Source: Methylobacillus glycogenes JCM 2850
Lineage (GTDB): Bacteria > Pseudomonadota > Gammaproteobacteria > Burkholderiales > Methylophilaceae
Reading direction: 5' to 3'
Length of the DNA: 64,000 bases
NCBI RefSeq assembly: GCF_000617925.1
Contig: NZ_BAMT01000011.1
Span: 1 to 64,000 of the forward strand
The translations under genes and the position numbers were made by a program. Within the stretch, counting starts at the first letter, position 1. Each line of letters starts with the position of its first letter. Positions 52,733 to 62,310 of the stretch are shown here, piece by piece. Under the pieces are notes generated by a model. The model worked only from the letters and a program-made list of their open reading frames with translations, was not told where the DNA came from and did not search any database.

Positions 52733-54610
52733 TCAACCCAAACCCAAGGCCTTCAACTTCCGATAAAAGCGATTACGGCTCATGCCCAGTTCACGCGCGG
52801 CGGCGGAGATGTTGCCGTTGTGCTGTTGCAGTGCCAGCCTTACGGCTTCGTTGGTGATATCGGTGATGGAGCCTGCTGCCAAGGCAGTCATCGCAGTTTG
52901 TTCTGCCGCTGCAGCACCCAGCTCCTCCATAAAGCCTGGAGGCAGGTGTTTGCGTTGCAAGGGCTGGCCTGCGGCCAGAGCCAGCATGGTTTTCAGCACA
53001 TTATGTAGTTGGCGGATATTGCCAGGCCAGGGGTGGCGCTGAAACAGCGCCAGCAAATCATCATTGAGCGTGGTGTTGGTGGCTTGTTCAGCGGTAAGCA
53101 GGCTTTGCACCAGCGCGGGCAAATCTTGACGGCTGCGCAGCGGTGGCAGCGTCAGGCTCAAGCCGTTCAGGCGGTAATACAAATCGCGGCGGAAAGTCCC
53201 GGCGGCCACTTTATCTTGCAGCGGCTGGTTGGTGGCGCTAATCAGGGCAAACTCCAGCTTTTTGGCCTTGCTGCCCCCCAGTGGGGTAATGCTGCGCTCT
53301 TGTAGCACACGCAATAGCCGGGCTTGCAGCAACAGGGGCATATCGCCAATTTCATCCAAGAAGAGCGTGCCGCCGTTGGCTTGCTCTATCTTGCCCTGGC
53401 TGCCTTTTTGCCTGGCTCCGGTAAACGCGCCTTCTTCATAGCCAAACAACTCTGCTTCTATCAGCCCTTCCGGCAGGGCGGCGCAGTTCACCGCAATCAT
53501 GGGGCCATCGGCACGGCTGCTGCTGTTGTGTATGGCGCTGGTAAGCAATTCCTTGCCCACTCCGGTTTCACCCTGAATCAGAATCGGGATGTCCTGATCC
53601 ATCACCAGCCTGGCTTGCTCCAGCACTTCGGCAATATGGCGGTCTGCGCTGGCCAGGTCTTCCAGCGTAATGCCGCGGCGCACTACAGGCCGCAGCGCGC
53701 TGGCTTTGCTGGCGGCAGTGATGGTTAGCCTGGCTTTAATGACGTGGCCCAGGCTGGTGCTGAGGTTGAGCACGGCTGGCTCAGCCTGCAAGGGCAGGGG
53801 CTGGCCAAATAATTGTTGGTAATCTTGCGGCAGCGTGTTGCAGCCCAGTTGCTGCAAACCATTATGGTTGATGGCCACCACGCGGCCGTCACGCTCAAAC
53901 ACGGCCACGCCTGCCCACTCGGTATCTATGAATTCAGCGCGTTCATGAAACTTCAGTGTCACCGGGCCTTGGTAACTGGCGCGGAACACGCGGTTTTCTA
54001 TCAATTGCGCGGCCATTTTCACCAGCGCCAGCGTGTGTTGCTGGTGGGCAGAGAAGGCATTGGTGACATTCAGCGTGCCCAGCAGCTCGTAATTGGCACC
54101 AAAGATAGGGACGGCATAGCAACTAAATGTGTGCAGTTGCTCAACAAAGTGTTCTGCGCCCTGCACCGCCACCGCCTGGCGTTCTATGATCGCCGTCCCA
54201 ATTGCATTGGTGCCGCGTTCTTGCTCGCGCCAGGAATAGCCCGGGCTTAATAGCTCAGCCGGGGCTAGGCCCATCAATTGATGCTCGCCGCGCGTGTGCA
54301 AAATCACGCCCTCGGCATCAGTGAGCGCAATCATGCTGTAAGAGTGCGCGATTTGCTCATAAAGCGAGGAAATTTCTGCCTTGGCCTGGGTCAGCAGCAA
54401 GTGGTTCTGGCTGCGTTTTTGCGCAAGTGCGGTGCTGTCCAGGGTTTCGGTGCTGAGTGGCTGGCAGGCTGGCACGCCGTTTTCACGGCTGCGCAACCAG
54501 GATTGGGCAATGGTGGCGTTGACAACCCCTCCTTGCATCTCGCCTTCAGCGAGAAATTGCTGCCGCGCGTGCTCAATCGCGCGCGGAGGTGTGGTCAATC
54601 TGTGAGTCAT
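52733..54610 (-). CDS. AcoR-like sigma-54-dependent activator
   Basis: 625 aa from MTHRLTTPPRAIEHARQQF at 54610. A GAF-type sensor region (about 50-300: SWREQERGTNAIGTAIIERQ is typical of AcoR relatives), AAA+ domain with Walker A GETGVGKE, the sigma-54-contact GAFTGA loop and NGGTLFLDEIGD, and a Fis-type HTH at the end (NISAAARELGMSRNRFYRKL). Members of this group answer to small metabolites such as acetoin or alcohols. It is divergent from xoxF, which has a sigma-54 promoter, so xoxF is the most likely target. Confidence 0.9.
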   Translation of the reverse strand: MTHRLTTPPRAIEHARQQFLAEGEMQGGVVNATIAQSWLRSRENGVPACQPLSTETLDSTALAQKRSQNHLLLTQAKAEISSLYEQIAHSYSMIALTDAEGVILHTRGEHQLMGLAPAELLSPGYSWREQERGTNAIGTAIIERQAVAVQGAEHFVEQLHTFSCYAVPIFGANYELLGTLNVTNAFSAHQQHTLALVKMAAQLIENRVFRASYQGPVTLKFHERAEFIDTEWAGVAVFERDGRVVAINHNGLQQLGCNTLPQDYQQLFGQPLPLQAEPAVLNLSTSLGHVIKARLTITAASKASALRPVVRRGITLEDLASADRHIAEVLEQARLVMDQDIPILIQGETGVGKELLTSAIHNSSSRADGPMIAVNCAALPEGLIEAELFGYEEGAFTGARQKGSQGKIEQANGGTLFLDEIGDMPLLLQARLLRVLQERSITPLGGSKAKKLEFALISATNQPLQDKVAAGTFRRDLYYRLNGLSLTLPPLRSRQDLPALVQSLLTAEQATNTTLNDDLLALFQRHPWPGNIRQLHNVLKTMLALAAGQPLQRKHLPPGFMEELGAAAAEQTAMTALAAGSITDITNEAVRLALQQHNGNISAAARELGMSRNRFYRKLKALGLG

Positions 54611-54637
54611 GATACGGAAGCTAACGAAATGAAACGA

Positions 54638-54677
54638 GTTGTACCCGAATGTAGCACTTGTGCTATTTCGATACAAC
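54638..54677. promoter_or_regulatory. Large inverted repeat, likely activator binding site
   Basis: A perfect 14-bp palindrome TAGCACTTGTGCTA (54652-54665) is nested within partial outer repeats: CGAA/TTCG and GTTGTA/TACAAC. It lies 28-67 bp upstream of the activator gene and its centre about 120 bp above the xoxF -24 element. Confidence 0.62.
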
Positions 54678-54777
54678 CTGTTTGACCGTAGGGTTGCTGT
54701 GCAAAGACAGGCTTCCCCATCTGTAAGGCATTCTTTCCTTTATTGATTTGGGAATTATTCCCGTTAATTGCCAGGAG

Positions 54778-54793
54778 TGGCACAGGGATTGCT
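54778..54793 (+). promoter_or_regulatory. Sigma-54 promoter of xoxF
   Basis: TGGCACAGGGATTGCT: GG (54779-54780) and GC (54791-54792) are 10 bp apart and the match to TGGCAC-N5-TTGC is exact. Predicted start about 54804, leaving a 5' leader of about 120 nt. A GGGAATTATTCCC palindrome lies just upstream at 54750-54762. Confidence 0.78.
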
Positions 54794-54886
54794 GAATAGG
54801 GCTGCACGTGAAAGATCGGCTCGCGTTGTAGCGACTGGTCATTACAGCCGTTCCGGTGGAGCTTGGGCGGCAGTCATAAAAAGCAA

Positions 54887-54910
54887 TTTAAGAATCTATT
54901 TAAGAATCTA
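54887..54910 (+). repeat. Tandem 12-bp repeat in the xoxF leader
   Basis: TTTAAGAATCTA occurs twice, head to tail, immediately before the GGAG ribosome-binding site (54912-54915). Confidence 0.9.
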
Positions 54911-54923
54911 TGGAGAACTACTT

Positions 54924-56795
54924 TTGAAAGCTAAGCATTTGAAACTGGCACTCGTGGCCAGCCTGCTGGGCGCGGTATCTGCCCCGGCATTGGCAGTGGA
55001 CAACCTGGAAAAACTCACCAAGGATGACAACCAGTGGGTAGCGCAGCGTAAGGATTACGCCAACACGGGTTACAGCGGCCTGTCGCAAATCAACAAGTCC
55101 AACATCAAAAACCTCAAGGCTGCCTGGAGCTTTGCCACTGGTGTTAACCGTGGTCACGAAGGTGCACCACTGGTAGTGGGCGATATCATGTACATCGCCA
55201 CCGCCTTCCCCAACAACGTATACGCGCTGGATCTCAGCAATGGCGAAAAGATCAAATGGTCTTACTTCCCCAAGCAAGACCCTTCCGTGCAATCGCTGCT
55301 GTGCTGCGATAACGTCACCCGTGGCCTGGGCTACGGCGATAACAAAATCTTCCTGCAACAGAATGATGGCATTCTGGTAGCCCTGGATGCCAAGACAGGC
55401 AACAAGGTGTGGGAAACCAAAGTGGTAGACGTCAAGCAAGGTGCCACCACCACCAACGCCCCGCATGTGTTCAAGGACAAAGTCATCACCGGTTGCTCGG
55501 GTGGTGAATACGGCGTGCGCTGCTACATCACCGCCTACAACATCAAGGATGGCTCGCTGGCATGGCGTGCCTACAGCACAGGCTCTGACGCCGACGTGCT
55601 GATAGGCAAGGACTTCAACAAGGAGGTGCCTGTACACAGCGCGCTCTCCGTATATGAAGACGTCAATGGCGGCAACAAAGAAGGCGGCTCCTTCAAGCCT
55701 GTTCCTGCCGATAAACTCAAATTCCCTGAAACTGACCTGGGCCTCAAAACCTGGCTCAAGCCACAAGCCTCCAAAAACGGCTGGGAACAAGGCGGCGGCG
55801 CTACCTGGGGTTGGTACTCCTACGATTCAGCTTTGAATCTGCTGTACTACTCCACTGGTAACCCATCGGTATGGAACCCGGATGTACGTCCAGGCGACAA
55901 CAAATGGTCCATGACCATCTTTGCGCGTGACCTCGACACTGGTCTCGCCAAATGGGGTTACCAGCTGACACCGCATGACGAGTGGGATTACGACGCCGTC
56001 AACGAAACTATCCTTTGGGATGCCGATGGCAAAAAACTGGCAACCCACTTTGACCGTAACGGCTTTGGCTACACCCTCAACCGTGAAACTGGCAAAGTGC
56101 TGGTGGCTGAGAAAATCCATCCTTTCGTCAACTGGGCTAGCAGCATAGACCTCAAGACTGGCGTGCCAGTGAAGGACCCCAAGTTCTCCACCCACCAGGA
56201 TGTAAACAGCAAAAACGTCTGCCCAGCATCTCTGGGTGTGAAGGATCAGCAGCCTGCGGCTTACTCACCCAAGAGCAAACTGTTCTATGTACCGCTTAAC
56301 CACGTCTGCATGGACTACGAGCCAGTAGAAGTGAAATATGTAGCGGGCCAACCTTGGGTAGGCGCAACCCTGAGCATGTTCCCCGGCCCTGACGGCGTCA
56401 TGGGCGGCTTCATGGCTTGGGATGGCCTCAAGGGCAAGCAAGTCTGGTACAACAAAGAGAAATTCTCTGTCTGGAGCGGTGCGCTGGTAACAGGTAGCGA
56501 TCTGGTCTTCTACGGCACCCTTGAGCGCTGGTTCAAGGCGGTAGATGGCAAAACAGGCAAAGAGCTGTGGAAATTCCGCGTGGGTTCTGGCGTGATTGGT
56601 AATGCCATCACCTACACCCACAAGGGTAAGCAATATGTAGGCGTATTGTCCGGCATTGGTGGCTGGGCGGGCGTCGCCATGAACCTGGGCCTGACCAACG
56701 AGAACGATGGTCTGGGCGCAGCAGGTGGTTACAAAGAACTGAAGGAGTGGAATGCAGCGCCAGGCGGCGGTGCACTCAACGTCTTCAGCCTGTAA
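54924..56795 (+). CDS. xoxF: Lanthanide-dependent methanol dehydrogenase XoxF
   Basis: 623 aa PQQ eight-bladed propeller. TTG at 54924 is chosen as start: GGAG lies eight bases upstream and it gives a clean signal peptide (MKAKHLKLALVASLLGAVSA). The vicinal Cys127-Cys128 pair, Glu195, Asn313 and catalytic Asp355 are present. Asp357, two residues after the catalytic Asp (DEWDYDAVNE), is the XoxF hallmark for lanthanide binding; Ca-type MxaF has Ala there. It oxidises methanol in the periplasm. xoxG and xoxJ are not adjacent. By overall sequence probably the XoxF4 clade of Methylophilaceae (inference). Confidence 0.94.
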   Translation: MKAKHLKLALVASLLGAVSAPALAVDNLEKLTKDDNQWVAQRKDYANTGYSGLSQINKSNIKNLKAAWSFATGVNRGHEGAPLVVGDIMYIATAFPNNVYALDLSNGEKIKWSYFPKQDPSVQSLLCCDNVTRGLGYGDNKIFLQQNDGILVALDAKTGNKVWETKVVDVKQGATTTNAPHVFKDKVITGCSGGEYGVRCYITAYNIKDGSLAWRAYSTGSDADVLIGKDFNKEVPVHSALSVYEDVNGGNKEGGSFKPVPADKLKFPETDLGLKTWLKPQASKNGWEQGGGATWGWYSYDSALNLLYYSTGNPSVWNPDVRPGDNKWSMTIFARDLDTGLAKWGYQLTPHDEWDYDAVNETILWDADGKKLATHFDRNGFGYTLNRETGKVLVAEKIHPFVNWASSIDLKTGVPVKDPKFSTHQDVNSKNVCPASLGVKDQQPAAYSPKSKLFYVPLNHVCMDYEPVEVKYVAGQPWVGATLSMFPGPDGVMGGFMAWDGLKGKQVWYNKEKFSVWSGALVTGSDLVFYGTLERWFKAVDGKTGKELWKFRVGSGVIGNAITYTHKGKQYVGVLSGIGGWAGVAMNLGLTNENDGLGAAGGYKELKEWNAAPGGGALNVFSL

Positions 56796-56855
56796 TTCAC
56801 CTAAGCACTACCCCTGCCTTAGGGCAGGGCTCATCTCCATTTTAGAAGTCTCTTC

Positions 56856-56885
56856 AACCAGCCCAAGCGGGCTGGTTTTTTTTTC
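56856..56885 (+). terminator. Intrinsic terminator of xoxF
   Basis: AACCAGCCC (56856-56864) pairs with GGGCTGGTT (56869-56877) over AAGC and is followed by a run of eight further T. A second hairpin-like AGGGCAGGG/CCCTGCCTT segment lies just after the stop (56811-56830). Confidence 0.9.
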
Positions 56886-56889
56886 CTCT

Positions 56890-57229
56890 ATAGCCCTGCC
56901 GCATAACAGTCAGTCTCGTGGCAGCTTGAGCTACAGGGGCGGCCCGCGCTAAAAACCGTTCACCACATCTCTCTTAGCCACTGCGCTCTTCCGCCTAAAT
57001 ACTGTGCAGGCTTTACTCATAACAAGTCATTAATATAAGCAAATTAAAAGCAAATAAATTTGTCAATAAGGCCCAGTAAAAAGTAAAATCATCCCGGTAA
57101 TCTTCTGGTGACATACCTCTAAAGCCCGCCAGCACGCCCTCACAAGCTGGCGGGTTTGTTTATGTATCACCACTGAACAAGCTATTGAAATTCGCTTTGG
57201 CACATAAGCCAAACAACTGGGAGCCTCAC
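56890..57229. other. Gene-free stretch with one terminator-like hairpin
   Basis: No coding frame is convincing between the xoxF terminator and 57230. The stretch 57000-57110 is AT-rich. CCCGCCAGC (57125-57133) pairs with GCTGGCGGG (57146-57154) followed by TTTGTTT, a terminator-like hairpin with no matching gene upstream on the + strand. Confidence 0.6.
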
Positions 57230-57490
57230 ATGAAACGCCTTAACATCGCCCGCAAGTTTTACCCACGCCTGCGCTACATCCGCATCAACATCTCCAAATT
57301 ACTGGCGGCTTTGCTGCAAGTGGGGGTGTTGCAAAGCAGCCTGGTGCAGAGCACGGGCCTGCCGGTGGTGATGGCGAGCCTGGTGGGGGCGGCAGGCACT
57401 GCGCATGCCGCCAGAGAAGAGACACTTCAACCCAGAAACTTCAACCCAGGAATTTCCAACCAGGAACTTCAAACACCCAGGCCCCGCTGA
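57230..57490 (+). CDS. Hypothetical small exported protein or gene remnant
   Basis: 86 aa from an ATG at 57230 (MKRLNIARKFYPRLRYIRIN) with a GGGAGCC binding site. A basic start, a long hydrophobic part (LLAALLQVGVLQSSLVQSTG to LVGAAGTAHA) and AHA-A resemble a signal peptide for secretion. Only about 20 polar residues follow before the stop. This may be the 5' end of a lost larger surface-protein gene. No family recognised. Confidence 0.35.
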   Translation: MKRLNIARKFYPRLRYIRINISKLLAALLQVGVLQSSLVQSTGLPVVMASLVGAAGTAHAAREETLQPRNFNPGISNQELQTPRPR

Positions 57491-57499
57491 TGCGGGGTT

Positions 57500-57945
57500 T
57501 GGTGTTTTTGGTGGGGTGAGAAGGAGAGGTTGGGGCTCCCGCTACGGTTGCTATTGCGAGAGACTGCGTTTCGCCTGGATGGCGAGTCACTCTCTTTTGC
57601 TTCGCCAAAAGAGAGTAACCAGAGAAAAGGCGACCCGGATATCCCCGCCCCGGCTTACAGCCGGGTAACCTGCGTTGCTCGGCTTTATCGGGGTCACGCT
57701 CAAACTCGCTGCGCTCAGACAGTCGCGCGCCCTGATCCGATAAACCCTGCGCTACTCGGCGGGTCTATACGGGAGGGAAAGTCAAAGACTCCGGATCAAG
57801 TTGCCACACTGGTAAATAAGCTCGATTACTTTTGTCTGCATCGCCCGGCAAGGCGAAACAAGATCTCTCGTCAGCGGGGGCAGGGGTCAAGACAACCACA
57901 CCTCCCGCGAAAGCAAATACAGCGGCCAAGCAATGAAAGTAGTTA
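57500..57945. repeat. Conserved non-coding repeat-like element
   Basis: About 440 bp without a real gene. It contains an 11-bp hairpin ACTCTCTTTTG/CAAAAGAGAGT (57589-57616), CCCGGCT/AGCCGGG (57651-57664) and a GGCGAC..GATATCC..CCCGGC pattern. From memory, similar blocks recur in intergenic regions of many beta- and gammaproteobacteria, where they are often mis-annotated as short proteins. Copy number here cannot be checked from one window. Confidence 0.5.
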
Positions 57946-59343
57946 GGCCGATTTCAATTTGCTGTGATGCATGGAGTAAGCAAAATACACCACCACCCCT
58001 ATCCCTACCCAAATCAAAAATCGATGCCAGGTCTCTGCTGGCAGAAACGCCATCAACGCGCCGCAGGAGAGTATGCCCAACACCGGAATCAGCGGGTTCC
58101 AGGGATTCTTGAACGGACGTGGCAAGTTTGGCTGGCGTATGCGCAGCACCATCACACCAAAGCACACCATGACAAAGCTGGCCAAGGTGCCTATGTTGAC
58201 GGTTTCAGCCAGGGTGCCGAGTGGGAAGAAGCCAGCGACTACTGAGATGACGCTGCCGCAGAGCAGGATCAAGCGGGTAGGGGTTTGGCGTTCTGGGTTG
58301 ACCTTGGAGAAGAAGGCGGGGATTAAACCATCGCGGCTCATGGCGTAGAGGATGCGGGTGAGGCCGTATAGCAATACCAGCAATACGGTGAGTAAACCTG
58401 CTATCACGCCTGTGGCCACCAGGGTGGATGACCAGGAATAGCCCAGGCGGCTCAGGGCATAGGCAACTGGGGAAGAGACGTTGAGGTCGGTGTAGTGCAC
58501 CACGCCTGTGAGTACGCCGGAGACCAGGATGTAGATGAGGGTGCAGAAGCTGAGCGCCACGATCAGGCCTATGGGCAGGTCGCGCTGCGGGTTGCGGGCT
58601 TCATCGGCGGCGGTGGAGACGGCGTCGAAGCCGAAGTAGGCAAAGAACACCAGAGATGCGCCAGCGAGTATGCCGGTGTTGCTGCCATCAGAGTGGGCGC
58701 TGAACCAGCCGAAGGGGGTGAAGGGTTGCCAGTTGTCGGTGTTGATATGGCCGATGGCGATGGCGAGGAAGATGGCGATGGTGCCTAGTTTGATGGCGAC
58801 CATGAGGTTGTTGACGGTGGAGCTTTGTTTGACGCCGCTGATGAGTACCAGTGTCAGTAGCCAGATAATGCCAAAGGCGGGGAGGTTGATGATGCCGCCC
58901 TGGCTGGGGGCTTTGGTCCATATTTCGGGGATGGTGATATGGAAGTTGGCCAGGGTGTTGATAAAGTAGCCTGACCAGCCGTTGGCAACGGCGGCGGCGC
59001 CTACGCCATACTCCAGCAACAAAATCCAGGCGATGACCCAGGCAAAGAATTCGCCAAATGCCACATAGGTGTAGCCATAGGCGCTGCCCGAGCCGCCCAC
59101 TGAGGCGGCCAGCTCGGCATAGGCAAAGCCTGCAAAGCCAGCGGCCAGGCCAGCCAGCACAAAGGAGATGACAACGGCAGGGCCGGAATAGGTGGCGGCG
59201 GCGATGCCAGTGAGGACGAAGATGCCCGTGCCTATGGCGCAGCCTATGCCTAGCAGTGCGAGGTCAAATGCACTCAGACAGCGCTTGAGTCCGCTGTCTT
59301 TATGGTGCTCTACGGCTTTGGTACGGAATAACTGTGCAAACAT
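57943..59343 (-). CDS. APC-superfamily amino-acid permease
   Basis: 466 aa from 59343 (MFAQLFRTKAVEHHKDSGLK) with GGGAG upstream. About 12 helices. GIGCAIGTGIFVLTGIAAA is the first-helix signature of the cationic amino-acid transporter branch, and LVFFAYFGFDAVSTAADEARNPQRDLP that of helix 6 and its loop. Substrate not determined. It follows hemF by 76 bp. Confidence 0.9.
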   Translation of the reverse strand: MFAQLFRTKAVEHHKDSGLKRCLSAFDLALLGIGCAIGTGIFVLTGIAAATYSGPAVVISFVLAGLAAGFAGFAYAELAASVGGSGSAYGYTYVAFGEFFAWVIAWILLLEYGVGAAAVANGWSGYFINTLANFHITIPEIWTKAPSQGGIINLPAFGIIWLLTLVLISGVKQSSTVNNLMVAIKLGTIAIFLAIAIGHINTDNWQPFTPFGWFSAHSDGSNTGILAGASLVFFAYFGFDAVSTAADEARNPQRDLPIGLIVALSFCTLIYILVSGVLTGVVHYTDLNVSSPVAYALSRLGYSWSSTLVATGVIAGLLTVLLVLLYGLTRILYAMSRDGLIPAFFSKVNPERQTPTRLILLCGSVISVVAGFFPLGTLAETVNIGTLASFVMVCFGVMVLRIRQPNLPRPFKNPWNPLIPVLGILSCGALMAFLPAETWHRFLIWVGIGVVVYFAYSMHHSKLKSA

Positions 59344-59418
59344 GTGGGCTCCCTGAATTGTATTTTTAGTATGCACGAATTATGCCCGGCACTGCGCCAT
59401 GCGTGCCGGGATGGGGGT

Positions 59419-60333
59419 TTAAGCCGTAGGTTGCAGCTTGAGCCAGTCACGCCCGGTGATGAAGTCGGTATATAGCTTGGCTTCCTGTGAGCCTGGCTCT
59501 GGGTGCCAGTCGTAGCGCCATTTGACGATGGGCGGCATGGAAAGCAGTATCGATTCGGTACGGCCATTGGATTGCAGGCCGAAGATGGTGCCTCTGTCGT
59601 AGATCAGGTTGAACTCGACATAGCGGCCACGTCTATAGGCCTGGAAATCACGCTCACGCTCGCCATAGGGGGTGTCTTTGCGGCGTTGGACTATGGGCAG
59701 GTAGGCCTGGATAAAGGCATCACCCACGCTGCGTTGCAGCGCAAAGCTTTGCTCCAGCCCCAGCTCGCTGAAGTCGTCAAAGAAGATGCCGCCTATGCCG
59801 CGGGCTTCTTTGCGGTGCTTGAGGTAGAAGTAATCGTCGCATTCCTGCTTGAACTGCGGATAGTACTGGTCACCAAATGGTTGCAGGGCATCACGGCAGC
59901 TGCGGTGGAAGTGCACAGCATCTTCTTCAAAACCATAGTAGGGCGTGAGGTCCATGCCGCCGCCAAACCACCAGATAGGCGCTTCACCAGGTTTTTCTGC
60001 CACAAAGAAGCGCACGTTCATATGCACGGTAGGCACATAGGGGTTGCGTGGGTGAAACACCAGGGAAACGCCCATGGCCTGCCAGCTACGGCCTGCTGCC
60101 TCGGGATGTGCCACGCTGGCAGAGGGAGGGAGTTTGTTGCCCAGCACATGGGAGAAGCCTATGCCAGCACGCTCAAATACATTGCCGTCTTCCAATAGGC
60201 AGGAAGTGCCTCCACCGCCTTCCGCTCGCTGCCAGCTATCGTGCAGGAAGCGTTTGCCATCGACCAGCTCTATGGCCTCAACAATGCGGCCCTGCAGGCC
60301 TTGAAGGTAGTCGAAAATTGCGGTGGTGTTCAT
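59419..60333 (-). CDS. hemF: Oxygen-dependent coproporphyrinogen III oxidase
   Basis: 304 aa. Signature segments: [37 protein letters not shown] and [20 protein letters not shown] near the C-terminus. It converts coproporphyrinogen III to protoporphyrinogen IX in haem synthesis. It follows tsaC by 30 bp, a common pairing. Confidence 0.97.
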   Translation of the reverse strand: MNTTAIFDYLQGLQGRIVEAIELVDGKRFLHDSWQRAEGGGGTSCLLEDGNVFERAGIGFSHVLGNKLPPSASVAHPEAAGRSWQAMGVSLVFHPRNPYVPTVHMNVRFFVAEKPGEAPIWWFGGGMDLTPYYGFEEDAVHFHRSCRDALQPFGDQYYPQFKQECDDYFYLKHRKEARGIGGIFFDDFSELGLEQSFALQRSVGDAFIQAYLPIVQRRKDTPYGERERDFQAYRRGRYVEFNLIYDRGTIFGLQSNGRTESILLSMPPIVKWRYDWHPEPGSQEAKLYTDFITGRDWLKLQPTA

Positions 60334-60363
60334 GAAGCTCTCCAGTTGGCACCGGACTCTGGT

Positions 60364-60905
60364 TCACGGACGCACAATTCTGCCCGTGAGGAGATCCTGT
60401 ATGGTCGAAGGTTTACGCGCACCGCCAGTTCTGCCCGGCAGCACTCTGACTTGAGAGCCAAACAGACGATAGCAGTCGCGTGTGGTTTTGGCCGGAACCC
60501 GGCCATTATGGTTTGCACTGGTGGAGACCAGCGCCATGCCGCTGTTGTGACACAAGGCAGCGGCAAAGGGGTGGGCGGTGACGCGCACCGCCAGTGTGGT
60601 GTGCCTGCCTTGAGCCAGGCCGGGCAATGCTGGGCGGTAGGCACCAGCCAGGTATGCGGCCCTGGCCAGCGCGCAAACATTTGTTGCTGCTGGCTGGCAG
60701 TGGGTGGGGCAATCAGGGATTTAAGCTGCTTGAAGCGGCTGGCGATGATGATCAGGCCTTTGCGCTGCGGCCTGCCCTTGATGCGCAGCAGGCGCTGCAC
60801 CGCCAGGCGGTTTTTAGGGTCGCAACCCAGGCCAAAGCAGGACTCGGTGGGGTAAGCAATGACACCACCGCTACGCAAATAATGCTGTAGTGCGCGTGCC
60901 TGCAT
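60364..60905 (-). CDS. tsaC: Threonylcarbamoyl-AMP synthase, YrdC/TsaC type (one base missing)
   Basis: Restored length 180 aa. Start MQARALQHYLRSGGVIAYPT, then CFGLGCDPKN, KGRPQRKGLIIIAS. The frame breaks near 60603; one base restores HTTLAVRVTAHPFAAAL and LVSTSANHNGRVPAKT. It makes threonylcarbamoyl-AMP for t6A37 in ANN-decoding tRNAs. Between purD and hemF. Confidence 0.92.
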
Positions 60906-60922
60906 AAGTTTGGGTTCCTGAC

Positions 60923-62190
60923 CTAGGACTTTACGGCGCGGTAGCCGATGTCACGGCGCAGCTGTAGGCCGTCAAACTGGATGGCATCGGCAATTTTGTA
61001 TGCCTGTAATTGCGCATACTTCACGGTTTCGCCTAGCGCGGCAACGCAGAGTACGCGGCCACCGCTGGTGACTACCTTGCCATCTTTCATGGTGGTGCCC
61101 GCATGGAACACATGCGCGTCTTCCAGATCTTTCGGTAAACCTGTGATTTCATCACCCAGGCGTGGGGTGTCAGGGTAGTTGGCCGAGGCCAACACCACGC
61201 CCAGCGCACTGCGCCAGTCCCAGTCTGCCTGTGCTTCATTGAGTGTGCCATTGACCGCATGCTCGGCCAGGGTGACCAAATCACTCTTGAGGCGCAGCAT
61301 AATGGGCTGGGTTTCCGGATCACCCATGCGGCAATTGAATTCCAGCGTCTTGACGTTGCCATCTGGCTGATCATCAGGCCCGCGTAAAGGAAGCCAGTGT
61401 AAGGAATGCCATCCTTGGCCATGCCTTCCACGGTGGGGGTAATGATCTCGCGCATGACCTTCGCGTGTATGTCTGGCGTCACCACCGGGGCTGGGGAATA
61501 CGCACCCATGCCGCCAGTATTGGGGCCTTGGTCGCCATCCAGCAGGCGCTTGTGATCCTGGCTAGTTGCCAGGGCCAGGATATTCTTGCCATCGACCATG
61601 ACAATAAAGCTGGCTTCTTCGCCAGTGAGAAACTCTTCAATCACCACGCGCGCACCTGCTGCGCCCAGCTTGTTGTCGGCCAGCATGGCATCAATTGCCT
61701 CATGCGCTTCAGTCTCAGTCATGGCGACAACAACGCCCTTGCCAGCGGCCAGGCCATCGGCCTTGATGACGATAGGCGCACCTTGCTGCTTGACGTAGTC
61801 ATGCGCAGCAACGGCATCGGTAAAGGTTGCGTAGGCGGCGGTAGGGATGTTGTGGCGCACCATGAAAGCCTTGGCAAAGTCCTTGGAGCTTTCCAGTTGT
61901 GCTGCCGCCTGAGTGGGGCCAAAGATTTTCAGCTTGGCGGCGCGGAAGGCATCTACCACGCCTTGCGAAAGCGGTGCTTCAGGGCCAACGATGGTAAGGC
62001 CGATGTGCTCTTTTTCGGCAAACTCAACCAGTTCCTGCACCTTGGTGATGGGCACGTTAACCATGTCCGGGTCCAGCGCTGTCCCTGCATTGCCAGGAGC
62101 TACATAAACACGGCTGATACGCTCACTTTGAGCCAGTTTCCATGCAAGTGCGTGCTCACGCCCGCCGCCACCGATGACTAGAACTTTCAT
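60923..62190 (-). CDS. purD: Phosphoribosylamine-glycine ligase (one base missing)
   Basis: Restored length 422 aa from MKVLVIGGGGREHALAWKLA at 62190 (an ATG three bases earlier is also possible). ATP-grasp motifs: IKADGLAAGKGVVVAMTE, DHKRLLDGDQGPNTGGMGAY and, after the break, TLEFNCRMGDPETQPIM. The frame breaks near 61366 (AGC-CCA read as AGCCA). It makes glycinamide ribonucleotide in purine synthesis. Confidence 0.95.
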
Positions 62191-62280
62191 CATTAATCCT
62201 TTTGTATTTCTTACCCTGGGTATTTCGCTGGTCTGGATAATTTCCAGACCTTGGTACTTCAAATTGTAGTATCACGCTAA

Positions 62281-62306
62281 AAGGCCCATGCACTTGCACG
62301 GGCCTT
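62281..62306 (-). terminator. Hairpin between purH and purD
   Basis: AAGGCCC/GGGCCTT arms with an inner TGCA/TGCA pairing give a 12-bp stem, followed by TTTT on the minus strand. Probably partial termination, because purD continues the operon. Confidence 0.55.
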
Positions 62307-62310
62307 GAGC

